Source of the DNA: Candidatus Abawacabacteria bacterium RBG_16_42_10
GTDB lineage: Bacteria; Patescibacteriota; Gracilibacteria; RBG-16-42-10
DNA: 39,274 nt
Assembly (NCBI GenBank): GCA_001773455.1
Contig: MEWR01000014.1
Location: 1,548 to 40,821, forward strand
Direction of reading: 5' to 3'
Shown here: piece after piece, positions 16,568 through 24,681 of the stretch
How positions within the stretch are numbered: position 1 is the stretch's first letter
How the letters are laid out: every line of letters starts with the position of its first letter
Translations under genes and position numbers: made by a program
Notes under the pieces: model-generated
What the model was told of the DNA's origin: nothing
Databases searched by the model: none
Seen by the model: only the letters and a program-made list of their open reading frames with translations

Positions 16568-17215
16568 TCAGGTTCCGCGATGCAAAACCAGAGCAACAAT
16601 ATGGTGAAAGCCATGTCGGCGCAAGGCATTGGCGCACTCCGTAAGCGTCGTTCCGGAGGTCACGATATCATCGATCAAAACAATCGTTGTTTTTCTATCA
16701 ATCTGCTGATGAAGAATGTCATTCACGACAAACGCTCCCTTGAGATTCTCTTTTCTTTTTTCTTTGGAAAGCCCCACTTGTGTAATTGTTGCCTTTTTAC
16801 GAAGTAATAATGGCAAAACTGCCACCGACCATACTCGCAATTCTCGCACTAGCACCTCGGCTTGATTGAATCCTCGCGAAGCAAGCTTCTTTGCATGTAG
16901 TGGTATTGGCACACAAACAATATTCTCGGTTGTTTGCAAACCATCAAAAAAAGCGCGAGCCAATATCTTCTGCAATACCTCACCTGCCCCCAGCCAACGA
17001 CGATATTTCCATGCATACAAAAAACGCGCAACGGTGTGACTTGTATCTCTGCAAGCAATCATCACTTGATCCAAACCCTGCACAGAATAATAAGAAATTT
17101 CAAAAGAAATATTTTTCTCAAAACTTTTACTGCACCCACCACAAAGCCAAGAACCAATCTTTTGGCACTGCACACAGCGCGGCGGAAATAGCAGATTGAG
17201 GAAAAATTGAAGCAT
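16568..17215 (-). CDS. comF: ComF family phosphoribosyltransferase-like protein
   Basis: ComF proteins are needed for DNA uptake or processing in competent bacteria. The 215-residue product has an N-terminal zinc ribbon (FPPRCVQCQKIGSWLCGGC, two CxxC pairs). A phosphoribosyltransferase domain follows, with VPIPLHAKKLASRGFNQAEV (about 100) and the PRPP loop VLIDDIVTSGTTLTECANAL (about 175). I prefer the ATG at 17215; the track TTG (17221) adds two residues. An extended -10 (TGATATAAT, minus strand) lies 22 bp upstream. It is the first gene of comF-PRC-tgt. Together with the ComEC-like hydrolase gene at 36291 it hints at DNA uptake, though the two loci are far apart. Confidence 0.9.
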   Translation of the reverse strand: MLQFFLNLLFPPRCVQCQKIGSWLCGGCSKSFEKNISFEISYYSVQGLDQVMIACRDTSHTVARFLYAWKYRRWLGAGEVLQKILARAFFDGLQTTENIVCVPIPLHAKKLASRGFNQAEVLVRELRVWSVAVLPLLLRKKATITQVGLSKEKRKENLKGAFVVNDILHQQIDRKTTIVLIDDIVTSGTTLTECANALRRHGFHHIVALVLHRGT

Positions 17216-17236
17216 AGCCAAATGAAGGATCTCTCA

Positions 17237-17245
17237 TTATATCAG
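17237..17245 (-). promoter_or_regulatory. Extended -10 promoter for the comF operon
   Basis: The minus strand reads TGATATAAT, predicting a leader of about 15 nt to the comF ATG. The remaining gap up to 17389 shows nothing else I can assign. Confidence 0.5.
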
Positions 17246-17389
17246 ACGAAAAATGAAATTATTCTATCAGAAAATTCTTCGGGCATTCAAACTTCGCATG
17301 GCAAAGAATATTTTACGAACATATTATCCTAAGCGAACTAGCTCTCAATAACATCAGAACTTACATCTGCAATAACCCCAAACATCATC

Positions 17390-17418
17390 TAGACAAGAAA
17401 GACAGAAAGCATTAGAAT
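17390..17418 (+). promoter_or_regulatory. Promoter of the small cysteine-rich secreted protein
   Basis: -35 TAGACA (17390-17395), 17-nt spacer, -10 TAGAAT (17413-17418). The predicted start lies about 14 nt before the ATG at 17439. Confidence 0.5.
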
Positions 17419-17438
17419 ACATCTTCAAAATATACTCT

Positions 17439-17744
17439 ATGAAAAAATCATTTATTCTCTCTTCAATCATTGCTATCGCAGCACTCCTACCAACCCCCTC
17501 GGTAGAGGCTGCAACAAACACTACAGGTTGCCGCGCTTATTTCGGCAATCGATGCGTTCAATATTATAACGAGCATTCAGCTAATTATGGCGCATTACCA
17601 AGCAATCGCGATCCAAATTGTCATGCCTATTACGTCAATAAGTGCGTACAATATCGGTCATCAGTGAGCCGTTCTCAGCCAATGACCGTCTGTAAGCAAT
17701 ATTTCCCCTACTATTCAGGTTGTTATCGTATCAGGAAATCCTAA
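17439..17744 (+). CDS. Small secreted protein with three CxAYF..CVQY-type repeats
   Basis: The 101-residue product has a clear signal peptide (MKKSFILSSIIAIAALLPTP, cleavage likely after VEAA). Three short repeats, each with two cysteines, follow: CRAYFGNRCVQYY, CHAYYVNKCVQYR and CKQYFPYYSGCYR. The six cysteines suggest three disulfides or a metal site in the mature ~77-residue protein. I do not recognise the family. The stop ends at 17744 and the convergent cysteine-rich membrane protein stops at 17745, so the genes meet with no spacer. It has its own promoter. A role in redox, metal or envelope stress is possible but unproven. Confidence 0.75.
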   Translation: MKKSFILSSIIAIAALLPTPSVEAATNTTGCRAYFGNRCVQYYNEHSANYGALPSNRDPNCHAYYVNKCVQYRSSVSRSQPMTVCKQYFPYYSGCYRIRKS

Positions 17745-18173
17745 TTATTTAGAGCTTTTCTCTTCCTTCATCGGCATTTCTTCCCTGCAACATCCTCCCA
17801 TCTTGTCTGCAGGCATACAGTTGCCATGTTCATCACAGCACTGACATCCCTCTCCGCAATTCCCACTTGTGCAGCAACCACAGCCCTCCATCATCATTCC
17901 ATGATGTCTCTTTTTAAGCCCCATTAATGCACCAAGCACACCACCAATTGCAGCTCCGCTGATCATTCCCTTCATAGCTAGACTTGTGCTCAGCATATAG
18001 AGATTTTCTATGCCTTGATCCATACCGACATCGGGAGAAAGAGACATAAGCACATAACCGATCAGACTGATAACAACACCCAGAAGCAGACCGACAACTA
18101 TACCAAGCAAACCGGCACAAAATGCCAACAAAGACATTTTCAGAAGTTTATGCGCAGGAGAATGAGAATACAT
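17745..18173 (-). CDS. Membrane protein with cysteine-rich, metallothionein-like tail
   Basis: The 142-residue protein has two hydrophobic spans: about residues 13-42 (LLAFCAGLLGIVVGLLLGVV) and about 65-85 (GMISGAAIGGVLGALMGL). A basic/His segment (KKRHHGMMM) and a short tail with ten cysteines follow: CGCCTSGNCGEGCQCCDEHG and then GNCMPADKMGGCC. The CxCC, CxxxC and CC spacing plus His and Met residues resembles metal-binding tails of metallothioneins, but I cannot assign a family. It converges with the cysteine-rich secreted protein without spacer. A repeat containing AAAATGTAAAATTG lies just before its start. Binding of soft metals is an inference. Confidence 0.7.
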   Translation of the reverse strand: MYSHSPAHKLLKMSLLAFCAGLLGIVVGLLLGVVISLIGYVLMSLSPDVGMDQGIENLYMLSTSLAMKGMISGAAIGGVLGALMGLKKRHHGMMMEGCGCCTSGNCGEGCQCCDEHGNCMPADKMGGCCREEMPMKEEKSSK

Positions 18174-18224
18174 AGAAATGTAGAATTTAAAATGTAAAAT
18201 TGACCACGTGAACTATACAGCAAT

Positions 18225-18340
18225 AAATTCTAAGTTCAAAGCATATCCCTATTCCAAAGTGTCACCCTGGGGGCTAGGTTTTAACTTAGAACTTTGAACC
18301 CTTCGATACACTCAGGGCAGGCTTAGAATTTAGAACCGAG
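18225..18340. repeat. Nested repeat (family A with CTTCGATACACTCAGGGCAGG unit) at the elp3 end
   Basis: TTCTAAGTTCAAAG at the left and TTAGAATTTAGAACC at the right flank a CCCTTCGATACACTCAGGGC unit. The last four codons and the stop of elp3 (GSKF) are encoded by the family A motif itself. Confidence 0.7.
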
Positions 18341-20017
18341 TTTCTTGGTCATGTATGTTCCTTCAAGCTCATATCCCAATTTTCGGTAATAGCCTCTCAC
18401 ACCGACTCCGCTGATCACAGCAATTTTTTGGATATGTTCTTTTTGGACAATTTCTTCTACTTTTGCCATCATGATTCGCCCCAATCCCAAATGTTGAGAG
18501 GCACCCTTTTTACGCTCCTCAAGGGGAACAGCTTCCCCATACGTATGAACTTCACGAATAATTGCCGCATTTGTTAATTCACGGATAAAATGCCTCTTGC
18601 CTGCAAGTGTATGATAAGGGATACGAAGACGTAGATGTGCATGCAGTATTGAGCGAGACTCATTTTCCATACTGATAAAAAATTCTTTTCCTTGGGATGC
18701 CTCATATTCTTCTACAAGCAGCTGAATATCATTGACATCATGAGGACGATTACGTACTTCTCGACAGCGAATACAACTACATATATAGCCCTTTTGACGC
18801 ATATACGCATGTACCAATTCACGGAAATTTGTATAATGTGTCCCATCAACCACATTTGGTCGCGGAATATCACGACCTAAACGGACGATTCTGACCCAAT
18901 AAGGAATATTCTTTTTCACTTTCGCAAGCATCTCAATTAATTCCTCATCGCTATACGTTTGAAATTTTCCTTGGGTCCACCAATCTTTAAGCTCAGCATC
19001 GATAGTTACTACACATGGATAAATTTTTACTTGATCGGGGCGAAAATCCGGATCATTCCATAAAATGTCATACATTTCTTTGTCACGTTTCAGATCACTG
19101 CCCGGCAAGTTTGGCATAGTATGGTAGTGGACCTTAAACCCGGCTTCTTTCAACAAAAATGTCGCTTCTTTTGCTTCTTTATTTCCATGTCCTCTTTTGG
19201 TCAATTCATTCACATCATCGTAAACACTTTGTACACCGATCTCCACGCGAGTACCTCCAAGCTTTCGCATATGGATGACCTCATTTTCATTGATATAGTC
19301 GGGACGTGTTTCAAAGGTGATACCAACACAGCGAATGGCCGCAGTTTCATTGTGCAACATTTCTCTCTCTAATGTAGTATGTTTTTTAATCGTCGAATCG
19401 AAGCGTTTTACAAATTGCTTGGGATTTTCTTTCATGATCATAAACTCATTCATAGCCTTCAAGGCCTTGCGAACAACACTTGATTGATATGACCTTGGCA
19501 AAAAAGAAAATGTTCCTCCCATCACAATCAAGTCAACTTTGTCGACAGTATGACCACCTGAAGATAGTGCAAAAAGACGCTTTGCTACCTGACGATAACT
19601 GTCGAAGTTCACCGTAATAGCACGCATCACTGCGGGTTCATTGGAATTATAACTCTTGGGAACGCCCTCTTCAGTCGGACAGTAAATACATTTTCCTGGA
19701 CAAGGATAAGGCTTTGTTAAAACCGGGATGGGAGCCACACCTGACAATGTGCGTATAGCGCTTTTTTTGAGAATCTTGGGAATCCAATGTGTCTCAGGTA
19801 GTGTATTGCTTGCTACCGACTCATGGTATACGTGCAAAATAATCGTCTGCGCGGGACAAGGTACTTTAAATTTCCGTGCCGCTTCACGCTTGAGCTTATC
19901 AATCACCATACGATCTTGCGTATTCAACGCAATTATTTTTTGCAAGACATACAAGGCAGCCTTGTAGAGCTCAGGGGTCATTTTCTGATATTCTTTCTGT
20001 GGAACGGTACTACTCAT
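18323..20017 (-). CDS. elp3: Elp3-type radical SAM/GNAT tRNA wobble-uridine carboxymethylase
   Basis: Elp3 adds the carboxymethyl group at C5 of uridine 34 in tRNA (cm5U), using SAM radicals and acetyl-CoA. The 564-residue protein has the iron-sulfur motif PYPCPGKCIYCPTEEGVP (CxxxCxxC, about residue 106), EPAVMRAITVNFDSYRQV and VEIGVQSVYDDV. It ends in a GNAT acetyltransferase domain (about 420-564; HLGLGRIMMAKVEEI). The layout matches archaeal/eukaryotic Elp3 and its stand-alone bacterial homologs. The start could also be Met13 (19981). Its start codon abuts the divergent Trm9-like gene, and a -35/-10 pair lies inside that gene (20031-20058). The last residues come from a repeat. Confidence 0.93.
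   Translation of the reverse strand: MSSTVPQKEYQKMTPELYKAALYVLQKIIALNTQDRMVIDKLKREAARKFKVPCPAQTIILHVYHESVASNTLPETHWIPKILKKSAIRTLSGVAPIPVLTKPYPCPGKCIYCPTEEGVPKSYNSNEPAVMRAITVNFDSYRQVAKRLFALSSGGHTVDKVDLIVMGGTFSFLPRSYQSSVVRKALKAMNEFMIMKENPKQFVKRFDSTIKKHTTLEREMLHNETAAIRCVGITFETRPDYINENEVIHMRKLGGTRVEIGVQSVYDDVNELTKRGHGNKEAKEATFLLKEAGFKVHYHTMPNLPGSDLKRDKEMYDILWNDPDFRPDQVKIYPCVVTIDAELKDWWTQGKFQTYSDEELIEMLAKVKKNIPYWVRIVRLGRDIPRPNVVDGTHYTNFRELVHAYMRQKGYICSCIRCREVRNRPHDVNDIQLLVEEYEASQGKEFFISMENESRSILHAHLRLRIPYHTLAGKRHFIRELTNAAIIREVHTYGEAVPLEERKKGASQHLGLGRIMMAKVEEIVQKEHIQKIAVISGVGVRGYYRKLGYELEGTYMTKKLGSKF
19986..19994 (+). promoter_or_regulatory. Extended -10 for the Trm9-like gene, inside elp3 codons
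   Basis: TGATATTCT on the plus strand lies in the first dozen codons of elp3 and predicts a leader of about 17 nt before the ATG at 20018. Confidence 0.4.
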
Positions 20018-20686
20018 ATGAAAAACGACTATTATAAAAGAAATTTACGCAGTGTCTACAATACCATAGCTGATCACTTTTCAAAAACCAGAAGCGATCT
20101 TTGGCCAGAATTGCAAGAGTTTCTTCCTTACATCAGTGATAAAGATCATGTCATAGACATTGGTTGTGGTAATGGTCGCTTACTCAAACTTTTAACAGCC
20201 AAAAGTTGCACATATTTGGGCATAGACCAATCCGAAGAATTACTGAAAGAAGCAACAAGACTTTGGCCTACATATGCTTTTGAACTTGCGGACATGAGCA
20301 TATATCACTATGGACGTGATCGCTTTCACGATGCTTTTTTTATTGCCAGCTTTCATCATCTCGCAAGTCATGATGAACAGTTAAAAGTTCTCAAAAGAAT
20401 CCATGCTGCCTTAAAGTCAGAAGGACATCTCTTTATCACCGTATGGAATCTATGGCAAAGAAAATATCAAAAATATATTCAGAAAAAACCATATCACCAT
20501 AGCTATATTCCATGGCAAAAAGGCGGTGAAATTTATAAACGTTTTTATTATGCATTCCAAAAAAAAGAGCTCGTAGCTCTCTGCAAAGAAGCCGGTTTCA
20601 AAATTTTAGAGTCCTGGTACAGCGATGGAAGCAGTAGAGTCACGGCGAAGACAGGGAGAAATATCTGCTTAATCGCCCAAAAATAG
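20018..20686 (+). CDS. Trm9/ALKBH8-like tRNA (carboxymethyluridine-34) methyltransferase
   Basis: The 222-residue class I methyltransferase has the Trm9 N-terminal signature SVYNTIADHFSKTRSDLWPE (Trm9: Y..IA.HFS.TR...WP) and SAM motif I VIDIGCGNGRLLKLL. It also has a FIASFHHLASHDEQLKVLKR region and the family's characteristic end YYAFQKKELVALCKEAGF...AQK. In eukaryotes Trm9 with Trm112 methylates the cm5U made by Elongator/Elp3 to mcm5U. Here the gene is divergent from elp3 with touching start codons, strongly suggesting the same pathway. The track start (19823) is inside elp3 antisense sequence and is rejected. No Trm112-like partner is in the window. A TAG stop leads straight into a family A repeat. 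Confidence 0.82.
   Translation: MKNDYYKRNLRSVYNTIADHFSKTRSDLWPELQEFLPYISDKDHVIDIGCGNGRLLKLLTAKSCTYLGIDQSEELLKEATRLWPTYAFELADMSIYHYGRDRFHDAFFIASFHHLASHDEQLKVLKRIHAALKSEGHLFITVWNLWQRKYQKYIQKKPYHHSYIPWQKGGEIYKRFYYAFQKKELVALCKEAGFKILESWYSDGSSRVTAKTGRNICLIAQK
20031..20058 (-). promoter_or_regulatory. Promoter of elp3, inside the Trm9-like gene
   Basis: On the minus strand -35 TAGACA (20058-20053), 16-nt spacer, -10 TATAAT (20036-20031). Transcription would begin about 6 nt before the elp3 ATG, so the mRNA would be nearly leaderless. Confidence 0.5.
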
Positions 20687-20747
20687 TTCTAAATTCTAGG
20701 CCTGCCCTGAGCGCATCGAAGGGTTCTAAGTTGAGTTAACTTAGAAT
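20687..20747. repeat. Nested repeat between convergent stops (family A plus CCTGCCCTGAGC unit)
   Basis: TTCTAAATTCTAGG and GTTAACTTAGAATT flank CCTGCCCTGAGCGCATCGAA. It fills the whole gap between the Trm9-like gene and the RelA/SpoT gene stops, touching both. Confidence 0.75.
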
Positions 20748-22931
20748 TTATTTCTGCTTCACTTGATACGCCCTTATAACACCCGGCACCATATGTATAC
20801 TATCGAGAAGTGCAGTCATTTGATCAACACTGCTTACCTCTACGAGAAGATCATCTTTTACTTTTCCTTTGCTATCTTTGGGATGCACAGTTACCGACAA
20901 AAGATTGATATTGAATTTTGCTAATTCGATCGTAATATCTCGCAAAAATCCTATACGATCACGGAATTCAACAACAATCTTTACCTGGTATCTTGGCTGC
21001 AGGCTGGGATGCAGCCAGCTGGCGTGCACGAGACGATCTGGCGCTAAATGTTTCAGAGAACGACAGTCTTGTTTATGAATAGTTACACCTCTTCCTCGTG
21101 TGATATATCCGACAACCGGATCGGGCAAAACAGGATTGCAACATTTGGCAAAAATCGCCATAACGTCTTTCTCTCCTTGCACATACATTGTCCTCTTGGC
21201 AGCGGCAAGCGTTGTCTTACCACTAACTATCGGTCCCTGTACTAATTCTGCATCAGAAAATATTTTTTTAAGGACTACACGCTGGGACAAATCTCCTTCT
21301 CCGATTGCCACCATAATGTCATCAAGATTTTTGTATGAAGGATAGACAAGAAGTAATTTCTTCTTTTTTTCTTCAGACAAATCACCCATAGATCCCTTAC
21401 CAAAGAAAGCCAATTCTCTACTCAGCAATTCAATCCCCGAATTCAAATTGGCATCACGATCTTGCCTACGAAACCATGCCTTAATACGATTCTTTGCTCG
21501 GATAGTCACTACCAATCGCAACCAATCACGTTTTGGGCCGATGATTGTCTTGCTTGTGATGATATCCACGACGTCGCCTGTTTTGAGAGGCTGATCCAAG
21601 CGTACAATTTTGCCATTTACCTTTGCACCCTGACATCGATATCCGACACTTGTGTGGACTGCAAAAGCAAAATCAATTGCATTGGCGCCCTCGGGCAAGT
21701 CCTTCACATCACCATCAGGCGTAAAAACAAACATTCTCGTTTCAAACAGATCAACTTTCACTCCCTCCACAAACTCCTTACTATCCTGAATATTTTCTTG
21801 CAAATCTTTTAATCTTTTTAACCAGTTAAGATTTTTGCCACTAACCACTTGGCTTTTACCCTTATCCTTGTAAATCCAATGCGCCGCCACACCATGTTCA
21901 GCCTGTTCATGCATTTCTCGTGTACGAATTTGAAACTCCACCAAAGTCCCTCCAAAACAAAAAACAGTCGTATGTAAACTTCTATAACCATTGGATTTCG
22001 GCGCTGCTATATAATCTTTGAAACGATCTGCTTTTGGCTTCCACAACTCGTGGATAATACCTAAAACCGCGTAACAATCACTCACCTTTTCTACTACCAC
22101 CCGAATGGCAAATAAATCATACACTTCATCGAGCGTTTTATGTTTTCGTTCCATCTTTCGAAAAATGGAATATAAATGTTTAGCCCTTCCGGAAATCTCC
22201 AAATCTTTCAATTTCAACTCCTCCTTGATGCTTTTACTGAGAACCTTTTGTATTTGGAGGATGAGTTTCTCACGTTGTTTCTGACCTAAATACAATTCAT
22301 GCGTTAATTTATCAAACTGTAGAGGGAAAAGGTGTTGAAAACATAAATCTTCAAGTTCCCATTTGAAAGACCATATACCCAGACGATCCGCGAGAGGCGC
22401 ATATATTTCGAGTGTCTCTTTTGCTATACGCACCCTTTTTTCCGGACGAACGGCCATCAAGGTACGCATATTATGAAGACGATCAGCCAATTTTATGAGC
22501 ACCACACGCAAGTCCTGCGAAAGCATCAGAAACATTTTCCTTAAGCAATCGACTTGATACTGCTCCATATCCATTTTGTATTTCACTTTGGAAAGTTTTG
22601 TCACCCCATACACAAGAGAAGCAACATCTTTGCCAAAATTTTCTCTTACATCTTCTAAAGTATATGACGTATCCTCAGGCACATCGTGGAGAAGCGCCGC
22701 CATGACCGTACTCTCATCTACATGTAGCTGTGTGAGAAGCACGGCTACCGCTAAGGGATGTTCAATGTATGCTTCACCGGATTTGCGAAATTGACCCCCA
22801 TGAGCTTTCTTGGAAAAAAGATACGCTTCTTCAATTTTCTTAAGATTTGCTTTAGGATTGTAAATCTCCAATGCTTCAAAGAGAGTTTTAAGCTCATAGA
22901 CGCCGGAAAGAGCATGTGAGATTTTTTTCAT
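20748..22931 (-). CDS. Bifunctional-type (p)ppGpp synthetase/hydrolase (RelA/SpoT family)
   Basis: These enzymes make and degrade the alarmone (p)ppGpp. The 727-residue protein has an HD hydrolase domain (HPLAVAVLLTQLHVDESTVM then AALLHDVPEDTSYTLEDV, about residue 80, with the HDxxED box intact). The synthetase domain starts at about 250 (GRAKHLYSIFRKMERKH, YDLFAIRVVV, DRFKDYIAAPKSNGYRSLHT, VEFQIRTREMHEQAEHG). TGS (about 400-445, VFTPDGDVKDLPEGANAIDF), a conserved CCNPV...HKQDC segment and a C-terminal ACT domain follow. Both active sites look complete, so a Rel/SpoT-type bifunctional enzyme is likely. It converges with the Trm9-like gene and is divergent from radC. Confidence 0.95.
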   Translation of the reverse strand: MKKISHALSGVYELKTLFEALEIYNPKANLKKIEEAYLFSKKAHGGQFRKSGEAYIEHPLAVAVLLTQLHVDESTVMAALLHDVPEDTSYTLEDVRENFGKDVASLVYGVTKLSKVKYKMDMEQYQVDCLRKMFLMLSQDLRVVLIKLADRLHNMRTLMAVRPEKRVRIAKETLEIYAPLADRLGIWSFKWELEDLCFQHLFPLQFDKLTHELYLGQKQREKLILQIQKVLSKSIKEELKLKDLEISGRAKHLYSIFRKMERKHKTLDEVYDLFAIRVVVEKVSDCYAVLGIIHELWKPKADRFKDYIAAPKSNGYRSLHTTVFCFGGTLVEFQIRTREMHEQAEHGVAAHWIYKDKGKSQVVSGKNLNWLKRLKDLQENIQDSKEFVEGVKVDLFETRMFVFTPDGDVKDLPEGANAIDFAFAVHTSVGYRCQGAKVNGKIVRLDQPLKTGDVVDIITSKTIIGPKRDWLRLVVTIRAKNRIKAWFRRQDRDANLNSGIELLSRELAFFGKGSMGDLSEEKKKKLLLVYPSYKNLDDIMVAIGEGDLSQRVVLKKIFSDAELVQGPIVSGKTTLAAAKRTMYVQGEKDVMAIFAKCCNPVLPDPVVGYITRGRGVTIHKQDCRSLKHLAPDRLVHASWLHPSLQPRYQVKIVVEFRDRIGFLRDITIELAKFNINLLSVTVHPKDSKGKVKDDLLVEVSSVDQMTALLDSIHMVPGVIRAYQVKQK

Positions 22932-22954
22932 TTTTTATTCGCTACAATAAATCA

Positions 22955-23007
22955 GTCTTCTAACTTTGAATCCCTCGCCCGAACTCGGGACAAGCTTAGA
23001 ACTATTC
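22955..23007. repeat. Family A repeat with nested CCCGAACTCGGG unit, divergent gap
   Basis: TTCTAACTTTGAA and AGCTTAGAACTATTCTAA flank CCCTCGCCCGAACTCGGGAC. It lies between the starts of the RelA/SpoT gene and radC, one of the few copies not at a gene end. Confidence 0.65.
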
Positions 23008-23019
23008 TAAAGGCATAGT

Positions 23020-23661
23020 ATGTCGAAACACAAGCAACAATCATCTGATGATCTTTCCAATTATGATGAAAGAGGTCTCTGGAAAATCATAGTGGGGAAG
23101 GAACTCTCTTCATTTTTGGAGAGCAAACAAACATATCTGCTTCACTCACTTTCGTCGATTTCTCACATTGAGCAGATCACATCTACGGGCCTCCCTACAG
23201 CAAGAAAAATCGCAGCAACATTGGAATTGGGACGAAGAATATTTCGTTATACTCCCGAAAGCCCGACGCTCAACTCCCCTTTCGCGGTTTATCGTTACAC
23301 GCGAGGCATGTTGGAGCAAAAACAAGAAATGATTCGTGCTATCTATCTGAGTAGCAGACTAACAATCGTATGTGATGAAATTATCGCGATTGGCAAGCAA
23401 AACAGCGCTTTTATTGGAATTCGTGAGCTATTCCGTCCGGCTTTCGTCCATAATGCTCATACTTTCATTCTCGTACACAATCATCCCTCAGGTGACCCCA
23501 CGGCAAGCGAAGAAGACATTGCTATGACCAAGTACATTGCAACAATGTCGCATATGCTTTCCTTGTCATTACAGGATCATATCATTGTCGCACAAAATGG
23601 TTTTGTCAGTGTGCGAGAGAAATATCCGGAAATTTTCTCAGTGCAGAATGCAGAGCGCTGA
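23020..23661 (+). CDS. radC: RadC family (JAB/MPN domain) protein
   Basis: RadC proteins carry a zinc-dependent JAB/MPN fold; the founding link to DNA repair is weak and their function is unsettled. The 213-residue product has a reduced N-terminal helical part (LTSTGLPTARKIAATLELGR-like HhH remnant) and the C-terminal JAB domain. The signature HNHPSGDPTASEEDIAMTKY is at about residue 157, followed by LSLQDHIIVAQNGFVSVREK. The final residues SVQNAER and the TGA stop are encoded by the start of a family B repeat, so the original C-terminus probably ended a few codons earlier. It is divergent from the RelA/SpoT gene. Confidence 0.92.
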   Translation: MSKHKQQSSDDLSNYDERGLWKIIVGKELSSFLESKQTYLLHSLSSISHIEQITSTGLPTARKIAATLELGRRIFRYTPESPTLNSPFAVYRYTRGMLEQKQEMIRAIYLSSRLTIVCDEIIAIGKQNSAFIGIRELFRPAFVHNAHTFILVHNHPSGDPTASEEDIAMTKYIATMSHMLSLSLQDHIIVAQNGFVSVREKYPEIFSVQNAER

Positions 23662-23707
23662 GTGCTGAGTTGAAATTTCTGCACTCTGCACTCAGAACTC
23701 TGCACTG
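23640..23707. repeat. Family B inverted repeat overlapping the radC stop
   Basis: CAGTGCAGAATGCAGAGCGC and TCTGCACTCTGCACTCAGAA form a long hairpin; the radC TGA lies within GCGCTGAG of the left arm. Confidence 0.75.
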
Positions 23708-23716
23708 TATACTCAC

Positions 23717-23745
23717 TTGAGTCCAAACATATCATCCCCTATACT
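23717..23745 (+). promoter_or_regulatory. Promoter of the DUF1385 gene
   Basis: -35 TTGAGT (23717-23722), 17-nt spacer, -10 TATACT (23740-23745). Transcription would start about 9 nt before the ATG at 23761. Confidence 0.55.
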
Positions 23746-23760
23746 TTACCTATAACTCTT

Positions 23761-24681
23761 ATGAAAAAAGATAAATTCAATTTTGCTGTCGGTGGTCAAG
23801 CTTTGATCGAAGGCGTTATGATGCGTTCTCCCCATGCCATCTCCCTTGCATGTCGACGCCCGGATGGATCTGTCGCGACCAAATTGGACCATTATCAAAG
23901 TTGGTCTGAAAAAATAGGCGTTCAGAGAATCCCTATTATTCGAGGCATGGTATCATTTATTGAAATGATGGTGGTAGGCGTCCGTGCTTTAAACTATTCA
24001 GCTGCTATTGCCGCTGAAGAAGAAAATCAAGAAAACACATCAAGTTGGGTTGATTCTTTCACAACTATTGTGAGCATCATCCTCTCACTGGCCTTTCTCA
24101 TCGTGCTTTTCAAATGGCTGCCATTAGAATTAGCATCCCAAGTGTCATCCGTTTCTCCTCAAGTACACGACAATTGGTGGTTATTCAATCTCGTTGATGG
24201 CATTATCAAATTAGGCGTGTTCCTAGGATATTTAATCCTCGTATCACTCTTCCCTCAAATGAAACGCTTATTTGCGTATCACGGCGCGGAACATAAATCA
24301 GTATTTACCTACGAAGACGATGTCAGTTAAACGACAAAAGAAGCCAAATTGCGCAGCCGTTTCCATCCTCGCTGTGGCACGAGCTTTCTCTTTGTTGTCA
24401 TCATCGCAAGTATTCTTTTGTACACCGTCATCCCTCCGGTAGCTTCTTTTGGAGGGAAATTACTCATTAGGATAGCTCTTTTACCGGTTATCGCAGGTCT
24501 TTCTTTTGAAGTACTCAAATTAAGCGGCCGTTTCCAAAGTCACTGGTGGGTACGAGTCCTATCCATGCCAGGCTTACTTCTGCAGAGACTGACCACCAAA
24601 GAACCCGATGAATCGCAACTGGAAATAGCGCTGATAGCCCTCAATAATGCGCTGGCGTACGAAGAAAAACTGAGGAAATAG
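23761..24681 (+). pseudogene. DUF1385 (YqhQ-like) membrane protein split by an in-frame UAA
   Basis: The frame from 23761 begins NFAVGGQALIEGVMMRSPH, the DUF1385 hallmark, and continues through two membrane spans to FAYHGAEHKSVFTYEDDVS. Codon 190 (24328-24330) is TAA. The same frame then continues without a frameshift as TTKEAKLRSRFHPRCGTSFL and three more hydrophobic stretches to TAG at 24679. FHPRCGTSF is the family's most conserved motif and normally lies in the same polypeptide. By analogy with YqhQ-type proteins (ELTVEN) the stop replaces a Leu, so one T-to-A change of TTA would explain it. The lesion could be a recent nonsense mutation, strain variation, an assembly error or readthrough. 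DUF1385 function is not established. Confidence 0.85.

Noticed and set aside
20748-22931. Calling the alarmone enzyme specifically relA (synthetase only)
   Set aside because: The HD hydrolase box (HDVPED) is intact, so a bifunctional Rel/SpoT-type enzyme is more likely and no narrower symbol is given.
24327-24330. Genetic code change (UAA as sense) to explain the DUF1385 interruption
   Set aside because: Other genes here (for example rpmI, the RelA/SpoT gene and elp3) end at UAA, and UGA and UAG are also used as stops.
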